A DNA stretch of 64,000 nucleotides. Source: HXMU1420-13 sp024742815 (lineage in GTDB: Bacteria; Bacteroidota; Rhodothermia; Balneolales; Balneolaceae). The first letter of the stretch is position 1; the number at the start of each line of letters is the position of its first letter. The notes beneath the pieces were generated by a model. It saw nothing but the letters and a program-made list of their open reading frames with translations, searched no databases and had not been told where the DNA came from. The translations under genes were made by a program, and so were the position numbers. Below are positions 25,091 through 35,211 of this stretch, piece by piece. The stretch lies in contig JANSXX010000006.1 in NCBI GenBank assembly GCA_024742815.1, positions 1 through 64,000 on the forward strand, written 5' to 3'.

Positions 25091-26671
25091 ATGAACTACT
25101 ACGAATTAATATATTTATTGAAAGAGTTCAAAACCAAATTATCTAATTGTTGGATTGAACAAGCCGTAACTCCTTTCAAAAATCAGTTGGAAGTATTTAT
25201 GGCGAATGGCGAAGAAAGTTTCAGGCTAATTTTTAATGGAAGTCCGGGTAATGCCGCGCTATTTTTAGATAGTTATCGACCCGCCAAAAAAAGGAATACT
25301 CAACAATTTTTTGAAGAAGTTCATGGGCAACCAATAAAAGATTTTGTACTCATCGAGAATGAGCGCATGCTTTATTTAGATTTTGGCGATGATAAAAAGC
25401 TGTGGTTTAAATTATTTGGCAACTCGGCCAACGTCTTTTTAACTGAAAAAGATCTGATTATCGAAACCTTCAAAGATCGCGATACTGTTGGTGATAAAGT
25501 TTCGGCAGAAAAGGGGGCTACTTTATTTGATAAAAAATGGGACCAGCATCGATCTATCGCACAAAACATTCGAAAGCAGATTCCATTATTTCCCAAAGCA
25601 TGGATTGAAGTGCTCTCGGGTTTTTACAAAGATCAGGAATTTGAGGTAGATCGAATTCTGGTTCATCTTAAGCAAATCGATCAGCAGTTAAGAGAGCAAG
25701 TTGAGCCAAGAATACTTGAAAACGGCACTCATACCATCATTCCATTTGAACTGCTGCCATTAAATAACGATCAGTCTTTTGAGAGTGTAAACGATTTAGT
25801 ACGATATCGATTTAAAAATTACGCGCATGATCAGCTGTTGAATCAGCAGAAAAATGAATTGTTGAAAGCGCTGAAACGGCAAATTAAGCGTGGAAAGTCT
25901 TCACTTAACAATCTTTATCAAGCGGATAAGGGGATCGATAAAGCAGAAAAATATGAGCAATATGGACACATTTTAATGGCGAATGCGCATTTAGGGATGC
26001 CGGATGCTCAAAAAATGACCTTCGATGATTTATACAATGCCGGGGAAAAAGTGATCATTGATCTGGAAGAAAAAAAATCTATAGCAGAAAACGCTCAGAA
26101 ATATTATGCCCGATCATCAAACTCGATGAAATCGTATGAAGAGGCTCTGGAACGTATTCCGAAATTAGAAGATCAGGTTAAGAGATTTGAACTGATTACA
26201 GATGAGCTGGAAGGCATCAAAGATTTGAGGGAGTTACAGGACTGGAAAAAAGATAATAAATCGCTGGTTGATGATGTGCTTCCAAACTCCGGAAATGCTC
26301 AAAATGAAGTGTCACCATTTCACGAGTTTGAATTGAATGGATACACACTTTGGATTGGTAAAAATGCGCGCAACAACGATGTATTAGTGCAAACTGCTCA
26401 TAAAGAAGATGTTTGGTTGCACGCTCGAGGAGTAGCAGGTTCGCACGTTATTATTCGAATGAATAATAACAAAAGCATGCCCGACATGAGGTTAATTGAA
26501 GAAGTAGCCGGTTTTGCAGCGTATCAATCAAAAGCAAAAGGTTCAAAACTAGCTCCTGTTATCTACACCAAGAAAAAATATGTGCGTAAACCGAAAGGGG
26601 CTGCACCCGGAGCAGTAATTGTGCAAAAAGAAAATGTTATCATTGTTGAGCCAGTAAATCCATTCGCATGA
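25091..26671 (+). CDS. rqcH: NFACT-family ribosome quality-control protein (RqcH/Rqc2-like)
   Basis: A 526-aa relative of RqcH, which binds stalled 50S subunits and adds alanine tails to nascent chains. An N-terminal NFACT-N domain (about residues 1-200) is followed by a middle coiled-coil region (about 255-400) and the C-terminal NFACT-R RNA-binding domain with NARNNDVLVQTA, DVWLHARGVAGSHVIIR and YTKKKYVRKPKGAAPGAVIV. The motif W-LHA-R-G..GSHV has Ala where many members have Pro. It is the first gene of a tight plus-strand set: its stop overlaps aroK by 4 nt. Confidence 0.9.
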   Translation: MNYYELIYLLKEFKTKLSNCWIEQAVTPFKNQLEVFMANGEESFRLIFNGSPGNAALFLDSYRPAKKRNTQQFFEEVHGQPIKDFVLIENERMLYLDFGDDKKLWFKLFGNSANVFLTEKDLIIETFKDRDTVGDKVSAEKGATLFDKKWDQHRSIAQNIRKQIPLFPKAWIEVLSGFYKDQEFEVDRILVHLKQIDQQLREQVEPRILENGTHTIIPFELLPLNNDQSFESVNDLVRYRFKNYAHDQLLNQQKNELLKALKRQIKRGKSSLNNLYQADKGIDKAEKYEQYGHILMANAHLGMPDAQKMTFDDLYNAGEKVIIDLEEKKSIAENAQKYYARSSNSMKSYEEALERIPKLEDQVKRFELITDELEGIKDLRELQDWKKDNKSLVDDVLPNSGNAQNEVSPFHEFELNGYTLWIGKNARNNDVLVQTAHKEDVWLHARGVAGSHVIIRMNNNKSMPDMRLIEEVAGFAAYQSKAKGSKLAPVIYTKKKYVRKPKGAAPGAVIVQKENVIIVEPVNPFA

Positions 26672-27231
26672 ACGAATACCGCTTAAAAAAATACCAGCAA
26701 AGCTTTTTTATGGTTGGCTTTATGGCCAGTGGGAAAAGTACCATTGGAAGATTATTGGCCAAAAAATTAGAACGACCATTTCTAGATTTAGATGCGTACA
26801 TCGTTGAGAAAGAAGGGCGGGCTATTAAGCAAATATTCGATGAGAATGGGGAGTCGTATTTTAGAAACTTAGAATGGAAAGCACTACTTGAAGTAACACA
26901 AAATTTCAAGGGTGTGGTTTCGTTAGGTGGCGGTGCACTGCACAATCAACAGGTGGTTGATCATTTGAAAATTTATGGGCTGATGATCTTTCTGAAAACC
27001 GATATTTCCGTAACGGTTGATCGTGTTCTGAGAAACAAAAAACGCCCTATAGTGTTGGATACAGAGGGCGAATTAAAATCCAGAGAAACTCTGTTTAATG
27101 AACTTGAAAGCTTATATTTAAAGCGTATCGATCTTTATAAACAGGCTCAAATTATCATCGAATCTACAGGCAATGAAACGAAAGATCACCAAGTAGCACG
27201 AGTGATCGAAAAATTGTTACGCTATGTCTAA
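26668..27231 (+). CDS. aroK: Shikimate kinase
   Basis: Phosphorylates shikimate to shikimate-3-phosphate in aromatic amino-acid synthesis. 187 aa. Seen: P-loop GFMASGKST (residues 17-25), substrate-binding DLDAYI and GESYFRNLE region, the GGGALHN loop, and an LRNKKRPI lid. It overlaps rqcH by 4 nt upstream and aroB by 8 nt downstream, and the aroK-aroB order is common in bacteria. The remaining shikimate genes are not in the window. Confidence 0.95.
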   Translation: MNEYRLKKYQQSFFMVGFMASGKSTIGRLLAKKLERPFLDLDAYIVEKEGRAIKQIFDENGESYFRNLEWKALLEVTQNFKGVVSLGGGALHNQQVVDHLKIYGLMIFLKTDISVTVDRVLRNKKRPIVLDTEGELKSRETLFNELESLYLKRIDLYKQAQIIIESTGNETKDHQVARVIEKLLRYV

Positions 27232-28318
27232 TCAAATTACAGTTAATACTCAGTCGGCTGCTAACTACTCTTATCAGGTGGGAACAAACTTGCTAGAGGA
27301 AGTCAGTGCCTTTATTGAAAAGCAGATAGGCTCAGAAAAAGTGTTTGTTGTAATTGATAAGAACGTGTATCAACATCATATCGAAAGCATAAATCAAGCA
27401 TTTCAATCTAGATTTCAGAAAATGGTAACCTACGTGGTACCACCCGGCGAAAAGAGTAAGAGTTTTGATCAGTTTGGAAGTATCGTTGATTTTGTTTTGA
27501 ACCAAGGTGTAGAACGATCAACTCCACTGGTTGCAATTGGTGGCGGTGTAATTGGAGATCTTGCCGGATTTGTTGCTGCCAGCGTAATGCGAGGTATTCC
27601 TCTTATTCAGGTTCCTACAACACTGCTAGCAATGGTTGATAGCTCTATTGGTGGCAAGACCGGAATTAATCACTCGACTGGGAAAAATTTGATTGGGGCT
27701 TTCTATCAACCACAAGCTGTGTTTGCAGACTTAAATTTTTTAGAAACTCTTCCCGAAAAAGAATGGGTGAATGGGCTGAGTGAAATTATCAAGTATGGAA
27801 TGATTGAAACCCCGGAGATTCTTCATCAACTTGAGCGAATAATCAGTGAAAACGGGTTTACTAATCCCGAGAAATGGCAGTCTATTGTTGAACAAAGTGC
27901 TCAAATAAAAATCGATATTGTATCAAGAGATGTACATGAGCAAGGAATTCGCGCATTTTTGAATTTTGGCCATACTTATGCGCACGTGATTGAGCGAGTT
28001 GGTAATTATTCGAACTATAGTCATGGTGAGGCTGTTTTTGCCGGTATGTACGGTGCTATATCTGCATCAAATCAACTTGGGGCAACAATCGACTCAAAGA
28101 TTTTAGATTCGTTCAAAGCACTCTATAAATTTGATTTGGCTTCTTTAAAAACCCGCATCGATGAATTTCCACCACTAATGCTGAAAGATAAAAAAGCTAA
28201 GAATCAGCAAATTCGCCTTGTACTACTCAAAGAATTAGGCAAGCCTTACGTGCAGGAAGTTGATGATATGAAAATCGTACAAGCCTCTTGGGAGGAGGCA
28301 ATCCAAAGTTTTAATTAA
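27224..28318 (+). CDS. aroB: 3-dehydroquinate synthase
   Basis: Converts DAHP to 3-dehydroquinate, the second shikimate-pathway step, using NAD and a divalent metal. 364 aa. Motifs present: PPGEKSKSF, IGGGVIGDLAGFVAASVMRG (NAD binding), DSSIGGKTGINH, KNLIGAFYQP and the metal-binding histidines in LNFGHTYAHVIE and YSHGEAVFAGM. Start overlaps aroK by 8 nt, so the two steps are coupled. Confidence 0.96.
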   Translation: MSNQITVNTQSAANYSYQVGTNLLEEVSAFIEKQIGSEKVFVVIDKNVYQHHIESINQAFQSRFQKMVTYVVPPGEKSKSFDQFGSIVDFVLNQGVERSTPLVAIGGGVIGDLAGFVAASVMRGIPLIQVPTTLLAMVDSSIGGKTGINHSTGKNLIGAFYQPQAVFADLNFLETLPEKEWVNGLSEIIKYGMIETPEILHQLERIISENGFTNPEKWQSIVEQSAQIKIDIVSRDVHEQGIRAFLNFGHTYAHVIERVGNYSNYSHGEAVFAGMYGAISASNQLGATIDSKILDSFKALYKFDLASLKTRIDEFPPLMLKDKKAKNQQIRLVLLKELGKPYVQEVDDMKIVQASWEEAIQSFN

Positions 28319-28321
28319 TTA

Positions 28322-31300
28322 ATGCAAATCAAAAACGTACATAAAGCCTGGAATGTATTCTGGAATGCGATAGGTGTTCTTATCGCCAGCGTAATTTTAT
28401 TGGTTAGCATTGGGTACGGTTTGCTTCAGATGCCGGCCGCTAAAGCGTTTTTGATTCAAAATATCGAAGAGAATTTTAACGAAGGGCGCACTTCTCGACT
28501 AGAAATTGGCCGACTTAGTGGGCATTTACCCTTCTCTATGATTTTTGAGGATGTTGCTCTATACACCGATTCTACTCGAACAAAAGCAGTAATAATTAGC
28601 GATAGAGTCAGCGCTGGTTTGGATGTGCTCGGATTATTGAATCGTCAATTTCTTGTCACCAACTTGGAAATCTCTAATCCTGACATGGAGTTGGATTTAG
28701 CAGATAATGACCTCGGGAAACTGTTAAGAAAAGAGAATCCGGATACGACCATATTTGATGGTAATCCTTTAGACGAGCCTTTTGAGATGACATATTCTTT
28801 GTTAGTGCCTCGGATAAAAATTACAAATGGGAATCTCAGGCTGTTTGGTATAGAAAGCCCTAATCAACCATTGTTTCCAGGAGGAACCGTTTCTCTGACT
28901 GATCTTAATTCGGACATTTTTGTAGAAGTGAGCTCCGATCAACGCTTCATAGATATCGAACAATTATCGTTTAAAGTGCCGGAAGCCGATATCAGTCGAG
29001 TTAATATTTTCGGGCAGATTTTCAACGATTCAGAGTTCTTAGAATTCAATGCGTTTAGTATTTCTACCGCAAATACAGGACTTAAATTCAGTTCTGAAAT
29101 AACTGGGGTTAACTTATTGCAGGGCAATGTGCAAAATCAGTTAGAAAATTCTCGATTCTCACTAAATATTGACGAATTTATTATTTCAGGGAAAAATTTA
29201 AATCGGATAATTCCTTCATATCCACCTATAGAAGAAACACTCTACACCGAAATAAAAGCTAATGGTACTACCGATTCATTAACCATTGATGAACTTTTTA
29301 TTTTAGTTGGGGATAGTGAGCTTAAAGGATCGGGAGACCTCCGATTCGCTAATAAAAATCAACAATTAGCTTATTCAGGGTTTATCGATCGATTATTAGC
29401 AGATTCTACCAATTTTGCACAATGGTTTCCTGAATTAACCACCATTCAAAGAGAAACGATTACAGATTCTGAAGTCAGAGGTTCATTTTCCGGTACAGAA
29501 GAGGAGATAAATACTAACATTCGGATTATAAATAATAGAGGACGTGCCAATTTAAAAGGGGCATTTGGCTTGCAAAACGACAAATATTTCGATTTCGAGC
29601 TTGGATTCGAGGATCTCAATTTAGGCGGCCTCATCACCGATCAGCTTCAGCGAACTTCTTTATCCGGTAAACTTACTGCAAACAGTAACTCGTTGGACAT
29701 TAAGAAAGCTCTAGGCAATTTGGAGTTATCGTTGTTGGGCGGAGAAATTAATGCTTTCGCCTTTGACACCCTATTTATAGAAACTGAGTGGGAAAATGGA
29801 GTGCTAAACCCACGATATGGGCTCTCATCCTCAATCACAGATATTCAGGGCGAAAGTTCAATCAATCTTGCCGATTCGTTGCCGTCTATTACACTTAATG
29901 GAACTGCGAATAAGTTCGATATTAAGGCCTTAACGAATGCTGAGAATATTAGTAATGCATTGGTAGACATGGAATACGACATGCTACTTAATGGTGTTAA
30001 TCCAGAAAATGCATTTGGTAGAATTACCATAGATTTGCCACAAACAATTATAGATGGAGACACTTTAGGTGTGCATCAGGTGTATGCAGATTATGATGCA
30101 AGCGGTGCCGGGCAAAAAAGTTTTAGACTCACTTCGACAGCGTTGGATTTGTCGTTAAATGGTTCGTTTTCGCTTAACAGCTTTAACACACTAAGCAATT
30201 ACTGGTTTAGATATTTGCGGAATCAGATTAAGAAAGAACTTTTACTCGATAATTCTTCCCTCGAAGTACTTGCAGTTTCAGATAGTGTAAACCAAAATCT
30301 GAGATTAGACATGAGCATAAAAGATCTGGGTTTATTACGCGCATACGTCCCGTCGATTCCAAATCTTAAAAGTAATATGGACGTTCGTTCCAGCATTGCA
30401 ATGAACAATCGGCGACTTCTGTTTAATGCATCGATAAGTGATACAGTTACTAAGTTCGATGCATACGAATTGGATTCATTGAGAGTACAAATTACTGGAA
30501 ATTTTAGAGCAGGAGAGCAACTAAAGGAATCGGCCGGCCTACAAGTAGAAGCCACTGCGAAATCTTTTTCAACAGAAATGATAAGCGGAAATAATTTGGA
30601 CTATTCCCTTCAAATGGATGACGATTCGTTATCAGTGCGTACAGAAATTGAACGTATTGGCGCCGAAACCAACTTTCAGTTTGAAGGAAGTGCTATTCTG
30701 ACGGATTCCTTAATTGCTATGCAGATTTTCGATTTCTCCTTAGGTAGTGAAGCATATCAATGGCAAAATGTAGGATCGCCAAAATTGGCTTACTCTAAAA
30801 ACGGAAGTTTATTTTTTGAAGATTTTAGATTCGAAAACACCGACGAGTATTTACAACTGCAAGGAGTGTTCAGTGATGAAGCAACCGACTCTGTTCGTTA
30901 CACCATTCAAAATGTAAATCTGGCCAGAGTTTCGGATTTGATTAACGGTAGGATTGATTTTTCAGGAATATTGGATGGTAATTTCACAACACGATCTTTA
31001 ACCCGAATTCCTACTATTCAAGGCTTTTTGGGAATTACCGGTTTTTCGGTGGATGAGAATGTAGTTGGGGACGTGACTCTGAATTCGAGATTTAATCAAG
31101 ATTTAAACCGATTCGATACAAACATATCCATTCAAACAGATTCGCTTAAATATCCTCAATATTTTACCCGATCGGAGAGAGCCGGGCAGAACATCGCCTT
31201 AAATGGTTATGTACTTGCACCCGAGGATGGAAATTTTCCTGAGGCGGATTCTCTATTTTATTTCGATCTGAATTTCGAATCTGTGGATTTATGGGTGCTG

Positions 31301-32998
31301 CCATTTATTGCTCCAAAAGTATTCACCGAGATGTCGGGAATTGCAAGTGGTCAGGGTAGTATTTGGGGCAATTTAGACGAATTCGACTATTCGGTTGATT
31401 ATGATATTGGCATGGAAGACGCCATTTTCTTTCGTCCTCGTTTTCTAGATACGTTTTATTATGGGCAGGGTAGTATCACACTCGACCGCACAAACGGTTT
31501 AACATTTCATGATGTATTTATCATAGACCCTTCAGGTGGACGAGCTTCACTTAATGGTATTTATGATTTAGGCACCTTTGAGCCGATTCATCAAATGGAT
31601 CTAACCTTAGAAATGGATGAATTCCAATTTCTAAATAATGATTTCGACCCCGATGTACCATTCTTTGGCGATGCTTATGGCTCAACAACAGTTAGAATGA
31701 CGGGTACCAATCTAAACCCTGTACTAACTACCGAAACACCGGTGGTTATCTCCGATTTTTCACAAATTGGAATCCCTCTATTGGAAGAGACAGAGTTTGA
31801 TGAAGACAATAAATTCATTCGTTTTGTGGATTCATTCAACTTCGCGAAGAATCAAAGTGCAGGAGGCTCGCAATCTGTTAATAACATTGAAGATGCTGAA
31901 GAAGATAATCCATTTGATGCCACTTTTATAGAGCGTTTCACCTTAGATCTGCAATTTGTAGCACTAAACTCGATGAAGGTGCAACTGATTTTTGATCCAA
32001 TAACCGGTGATCAAATTGATGCAGAAGGTACCGGTAGGCTTGGGATTAGGCTTGAGGATGAACAACTAAGTATGTTCGGCCAATTCGATATTTCAGGCGG
32101 TAGTTATCAATTTGTGAGTGGAGAAATATTTACTCGACGATTTGAACTAGAACCCGGTGGAACAATTACATGGGAAGGACCACCGGCTGATGCCCGACTT
32201 AATTTAAACGCAATTTATGAGGCACGTCCTGATATTAATACACTTACTCAGGCTCGCTCTGATCTTGATAGTGAAACTTCGCAACGGGTACCGGTAGAGT
32301 TGGTGTTAAATGTTGGTGGTTCACTATCATCTATCCAAAATAATTTCTTTTTTCGTTTACCGAACAATTTCGAAACTCGCCAGAACTCTACCTTAAATAC
32401 ACAAATCGCAGCGCTAAACAGAAACGAAGATGAAAAACTTATTCAAGCTGCCAGTTTTTTGTTGATGGGAGATTTCATCCCTACAGCCAGTACAGACGCA
32501 ACCAATACTTTGGCTACCAATTTTAGCGGAAGTGGAGCGGTACTAAATCCATTACTTTCAAGTCAGGTAATCAGCCCATTGCTATCCAGTCAGATCAATT
32601 CTTTATTGAGAAGTGATATTGGTAGCTTAGACATCGATTTTAACCTAAATACTTATAATAATGTTGATCTTGGAGTGGCTCTGCGTTTGTACAACGATCG
32701 GATTATATTGAGTAGAGAAGGCCAAATTACAGGAGCTCAATCGAATATTGGCGACATTGGTGCAACCTATCGCATTAATAATACACTATCAGTAACGGCT
32801 TTTCATCGCCAGGATCCTACTTTTAGTAATGCTTCGGGTGCTGATGATACCCAACAATCGCAGGATATAAATGGCGTTGGTTTAGAAGCCGATGTGAGCT
32901 TTAACAGCTGGCAGGAGTTTTTCAGAAGGCTAACTAAACCGTTTAGAAAACTATTCGGCAAAAATACCAACAACGAAGAAATTGCAACTACAAACTAA
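28322..32998 (+). CDS. tamB: TamB-like translocation/assembly module protein
   Basis: A 1558-aa giant inner-membrane-anchored protein. One N-terminal helix (about residues 14-36) anchors a very long periplasmic beta-taco built of repeated AsmA/TamB-like strands, ending in a C-terminal DUF490 domain (about 1200-1520) with an LNLNAIYEARPDI segment, SLLLMGDF-like turns and a hydrophobic barrel-like finish. Members form a groove carrying phospholipids, or assist barrel-protein assembly. Start ATG 28322 is 3 nt after the aroB stop. A TamA (Omp85) partner gene is not adjacent, although the gene at 35212 ends in a barrel-like domain. Length is usual for the family in this group. Confidence 0.9.
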   Translation: MQIKNVHKAWNVFWNAIGVLIASVILLVSIGYGLLQMPAAKAFLIQNIEENFNEGRTSRLEIGRLSGHLPFSMIFEDVALYTDSTRTKAVIISDRVSAGLDVLGLLNRQFLVTNLEISNPDMELDLADNDLGKLLRKENPDTTIFDGNPLDEPFEMTYSLLVPRIKITNGNLRLFGIESPNQPLFPGGTVSLTDLNSDIFVEVSSDQRFIDIEQLSFKVPEADISRVNIFGQIFNDSEFLEFNAFSISTANTGLKFSSEITGVNLLQGNVQNQLENSRFSLNIDEFIISGKNLNRIIPSYPPIEETLYTEIKANGTTDSLTIDELFILVGDSELKGSGDLRFANKNQQLAYSGFIDRLLADSTNFAQWFPELTTIQRETITDSEVRGSFSGTEEEINTNIRIINNRGRANLKGAFGLQNDKYFDFELGFEDLNLGGLITDQLQRTSLSGKLTANSNSLDIKKALGNLELSLLGGEINAFAFDTLFIETEWENGVLNPRYGLSSSITDIQGESSINLADSLPSITLNGTANKFDIKALTNAENISNALVDMEYDMLLNGVNPENAFGRITIDLPQTIIDGDTLGVHQVYADYDASGAGQKSFRLTSTALDLSLNGSFSLNSFNTLSNYWFRYLRNQIKKELLLDNSSLEVLAVSDSVNQNLRLDMSIKDLGLLRAYVPSIPNLKSNMDVRSSIAMNNRRLLFNASISDTVTKFDAYELDSLRVQITGNFRAGEQLKESAGLQVEATAKSFSTEMISGNNLDYSLQMDDDSLSVRTEIERIGAETNFQFEGSAILTDSLIAMQIFDFSLGSEAYQWQNVGSPKLAYSKNGSLFFEDFRFENTDEYLQLQGVFSDEATDSVRYTIQNVNLARVSDLINGRIDFSGILDGNFTTRSLTRIPTIQGFLGITGFSVDENVVGDVTLNSRFNQDLNRFDTNISIQTDSLKYPQYFTRSERAGQNIALNGYVLAPEDGNFPEADSLFYFDLNFESVDLWVLPFIAPKVFTEMSGIASGQGSIWGNLDEFDYSVDYDIGMEDAIFFRPRFLDTFYYGQGSITLDRTNGLTFHDVFIIDPSGGRASLNGIYDLGTFEPIHQMDLTLEMDEFQFLNNDFDPDVPFFGDAYGSTTVRMTGTNLNPVLTTETPVVISDFSQIGIPLLEETEFDEDNKFIRFVDSFNFAKNQSAGGSQSVNNIEDAEEDNPFDATFIERFTLDLQFVALNSMKVQLIFDPITGDQIDAEGTGRLGIRLEDEQLSMFGQFDISGGSYQFVSGEIFTRRFELEPGGTITWEGPPADARLNLNAIYEARPDINTLTQARSDLDSETSQRVPVELVLNVGGSLSSIQNNFFFRLPNNFETRQNSTLNTQIAALNRNEDEKLIQAASFLLMGDFIPTASTDATNTLATNFSGSGAVLNPLLSSQVISPLLSSQINSLLRSDIGSLDIDFNLNTYNNVDLGVALRLYNDRIILSREGQITGAQSNIGDIGATYRINNTLSVTAFHRQDPTFSNASGADDTQQSQDINGVGLEADVSFNSWQEFFRRLTKPFRKLFGKNTNNEEIATTN

Positions 32999-33033
32999 CT
33001 ATCTAATTACAATCACTTACAATAGGGGAATAC

Positions 33034-35199
33034 ATGAGCAGAAATAAAAGGCTCAGTTCACTCGAAGAATTAATTTTTGATCTTGTAAAGAATCATCCAA
33101 AACAAACGTTTAACAAAGACGAACTGGAAGATGTTTTACAATTAAACAGTAAAAAAGAGTATCGAAGATTTGATAAAGCATTAAATAGCTTAGCTTCGAA
33201 AGGATTATTATTTAAATCAGGGAACAGCATTAGTACAAAAGGCGAAAAAAAGACAGCTAAAAGAAATATGAAAAACTTTCGGGGCACACTCGAAGGTAGA
33301 ATTCAAATCACGCCCAGAGGCACCGGGTATGTAATTATCGATGAGTTAGACGATGACGTGCAGGTATCAAGAAGAGAAACTAACACTGCATTGCCCGATG
33401 ACATTGTACGAGTATTAATTCAAGGAACGAATAAACGAACCGGACAACCAAAAGGGAAAGTAGTAGACATCCTTGAAAGAGGAAAAGACTTTTATGTTGG
33501 TACCCTAAAACGTACCGGGGTTAAAACTTTTATCATTGAACCGGATATAAAATCAGCTCATATCGACTTTTTTGTACAACCTGAAAATGTAAATGGTGCA
33601 GAAAATGATGATAAAGTAGTTTTTGAGCTTAAAAACTGGGTACATCAAAAAGCATTGCCTGAGGCAGTTATTACTTCAGTTCTGGGAAAATCTGGTTCAA
33701 ACGATGCAAATATTTTATCCATATTAGCTGAAAATGAGCTTAAGGCCGATTTTCCGAAAAATGTAGAGCAGTTAGCTGAAGAAATTCCTCTTGATATTCC
33801 CGAAGAGGAAATTGAACGAAGGGTGGATTTACGAGACGAAACCATATTTACTATCGATCCCGTAGACGCTAAAGATTTTGACGATGCACTCAGCATTAAA
33901 TATTTAGAAAATGGAAACTTCTATCTGGGCGTACACATTGCAGATGTAACTGCCTACATGCCTAAAGATTCTATTCTTGATGAAGAAGCTTATGCTCGTG
34001 CAACAAGTATTTATTTGGTTGATCGGGTTATCCCCATGTTACCGGAGCGACTAAGTAACGGAGTATGCTCTCTTCGCCCGGAAGAAGATAAGCTTTGTTA
34101 CAGTTGCTTTATGGAGATTGATTCGAACGGGAATTTGGTAGATTATTCCATCGAAGAAACTATTATTCATTCAAAACAACGATTTACCTACGAGGAAGCA
34201 CAAAGTATTTTGGACGGTGAATCACATTCACTTCAAAACGAAGTTCACTTAGCCGGTAAATTAGCAAAAGTGCTAATGGATAAACGCTTTAAGGAAGGAG
34301 CAATCGATTTTGATACTCCTGAACCTCGTTTTGTGCTCGACGAAAATGGAAAGCCATTAAAAGTGATCCTGAAAAAGCGAATTTTTGCGCATCGGTTAAT
34401 CGAGGAATGCATGCTAATGGCAAATAAAACAGTGGCAGAGCATATCGATCGTTTACGACAGAAATCGAATAGAAAAAAAACTAAAACATTATTTCCATTC
34501 TTTTATCGCGTACACGACCGACCCGATGATAAAAAATTGGCAGCCGTAGCTGACAGTGTAAAGCCCATTGGGATTGATTTTCAACTCGGCGATAGTATCT
34601 CTCCAAAATCAATTAACCGTTTGTTGGAGAAAGTGAAAGGCTCGAGTGTGGAGATCATAGTTAATGAGTTGACACTACGTGCCATGGCAAAGGCAGAATA
34701 CAGTCCCGACAATCTGGGACATTTTGGGCTGGGCTTTAAACATTATGCACACTTTACGAGCCCCATTCGCCGTTACCCCGACGTGATTGTCCACCGTTTG
34801 CTCAAAAGCTATGATAAAGGCACGCAAGCCTACAACTACGATGTGCTTCGTAAACACGGCGAGCATTGTAGCACTAGAGAACGAGTAGCGGTAGATGCAG
34901 AACGTGACTCCATAAAACTGAAGCAAGTTGAATTCTTAGCCGATCGAATTGGAGAAGAATTTGAAGGTGTAATCAGTGGAGTAACTGAACGAGGAATTTT
35001 TGTTGATTTGAAAGAAATTCATTGCGAAGGCATGGTGCGAGTTAGTGATTTAAAACGAGATTACTTTCATTACGATCAAAAATCGCACAGTTTAGTAGGT
35101 CGTTCCAGTAAAATACGATATCGCCTTGGCGATGAAATTAAGGTGAAGGTGGAAAGTGTTAACCATCAGAAGAGACAAATAGATTTTATACCAGCTTAA
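33034..35199 (+). CDS. rnr: Ribonuclease R
   Basis: A 721-aa 3'-5' exoribonuclease that degrades structured RNA. An N-terminal winged-helix-like segment (about 1-80) is followed by cold-shock domains, the RNB catalytic domain with TIDPVDAKDFDDALSI (catalytic aspartates), a typical YARATSIYLVDRVIPMLP segment and HFTSPIRRYPDVIVHRLL, then an S1 domain (EFEGVISGVTERGIFVDL). It ends shortly after S1 without the long basic tail of E. coli RNase R. An AGGGGA ribosome binding site (33024-33029) supports the start. Confidence 0.95.
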   Translation: MSRNKRLSSLEELIFDLVKNHPKQTFNKDELEDVLQLNSKKEYRRFDKALNSLASKGLLFKSGNSISTKGEKKTAKRNMKNFRGTLEGRIQITPRGTGYVIIDELDDDVQVSRRETNTALPDDIVRVLIQGTNKRTGQPKGKVVDILERGKDFYVGTLKRTGVKTFIIEPDIKSAHIDFFVQPENVNGAENDDKVVFELKNWVHQKALPEAVITSVLGKSGSNDANILSILAENELKADFPKNVEQLAEEIPLDIPEEEIERRVDLRDETIFTIDPVDAKDFDDALSIKYLENGNFYLGVHIADVTAYMPKDSILDEEAYARATSIYLVDRVIPMLPERLSNGVCSLRPEEDKLCYSCFMEIDSNGNLVDYSIEETIIHSKQRFTYEEAQSILDGESHSLQNEVHLAGKLAKVLMDKRFKEGAIDFDTPEPRFVLDENGKPLKVILKKRIFAHRLIEECMLMANKTVAEHIDRLRQKSNRKKTKTLFPFFYRVHDRPDDKKLAAVADSVKPIGIDFQLGDSISPKSINRLLEKVKGSSVEIIVNELTLRAMAKAEYSPDNLGHFGLGFKHYAHFTSPIRRYPDVIVHRLLKSYDKGTQAYNYDVLRKHGEHCSTRERVAVDAERDSIKLKQVEFLADRIGEEFEGVISGVTERGIFVDLKEIHCEGMVRVSDLKRDYFHYDQKSHSLVGRSSKIRYRLGDEIKVKVESVNHQKRQIDFIPA

Positions 35200-35211
35200 A
35201 AAATTAAAGTG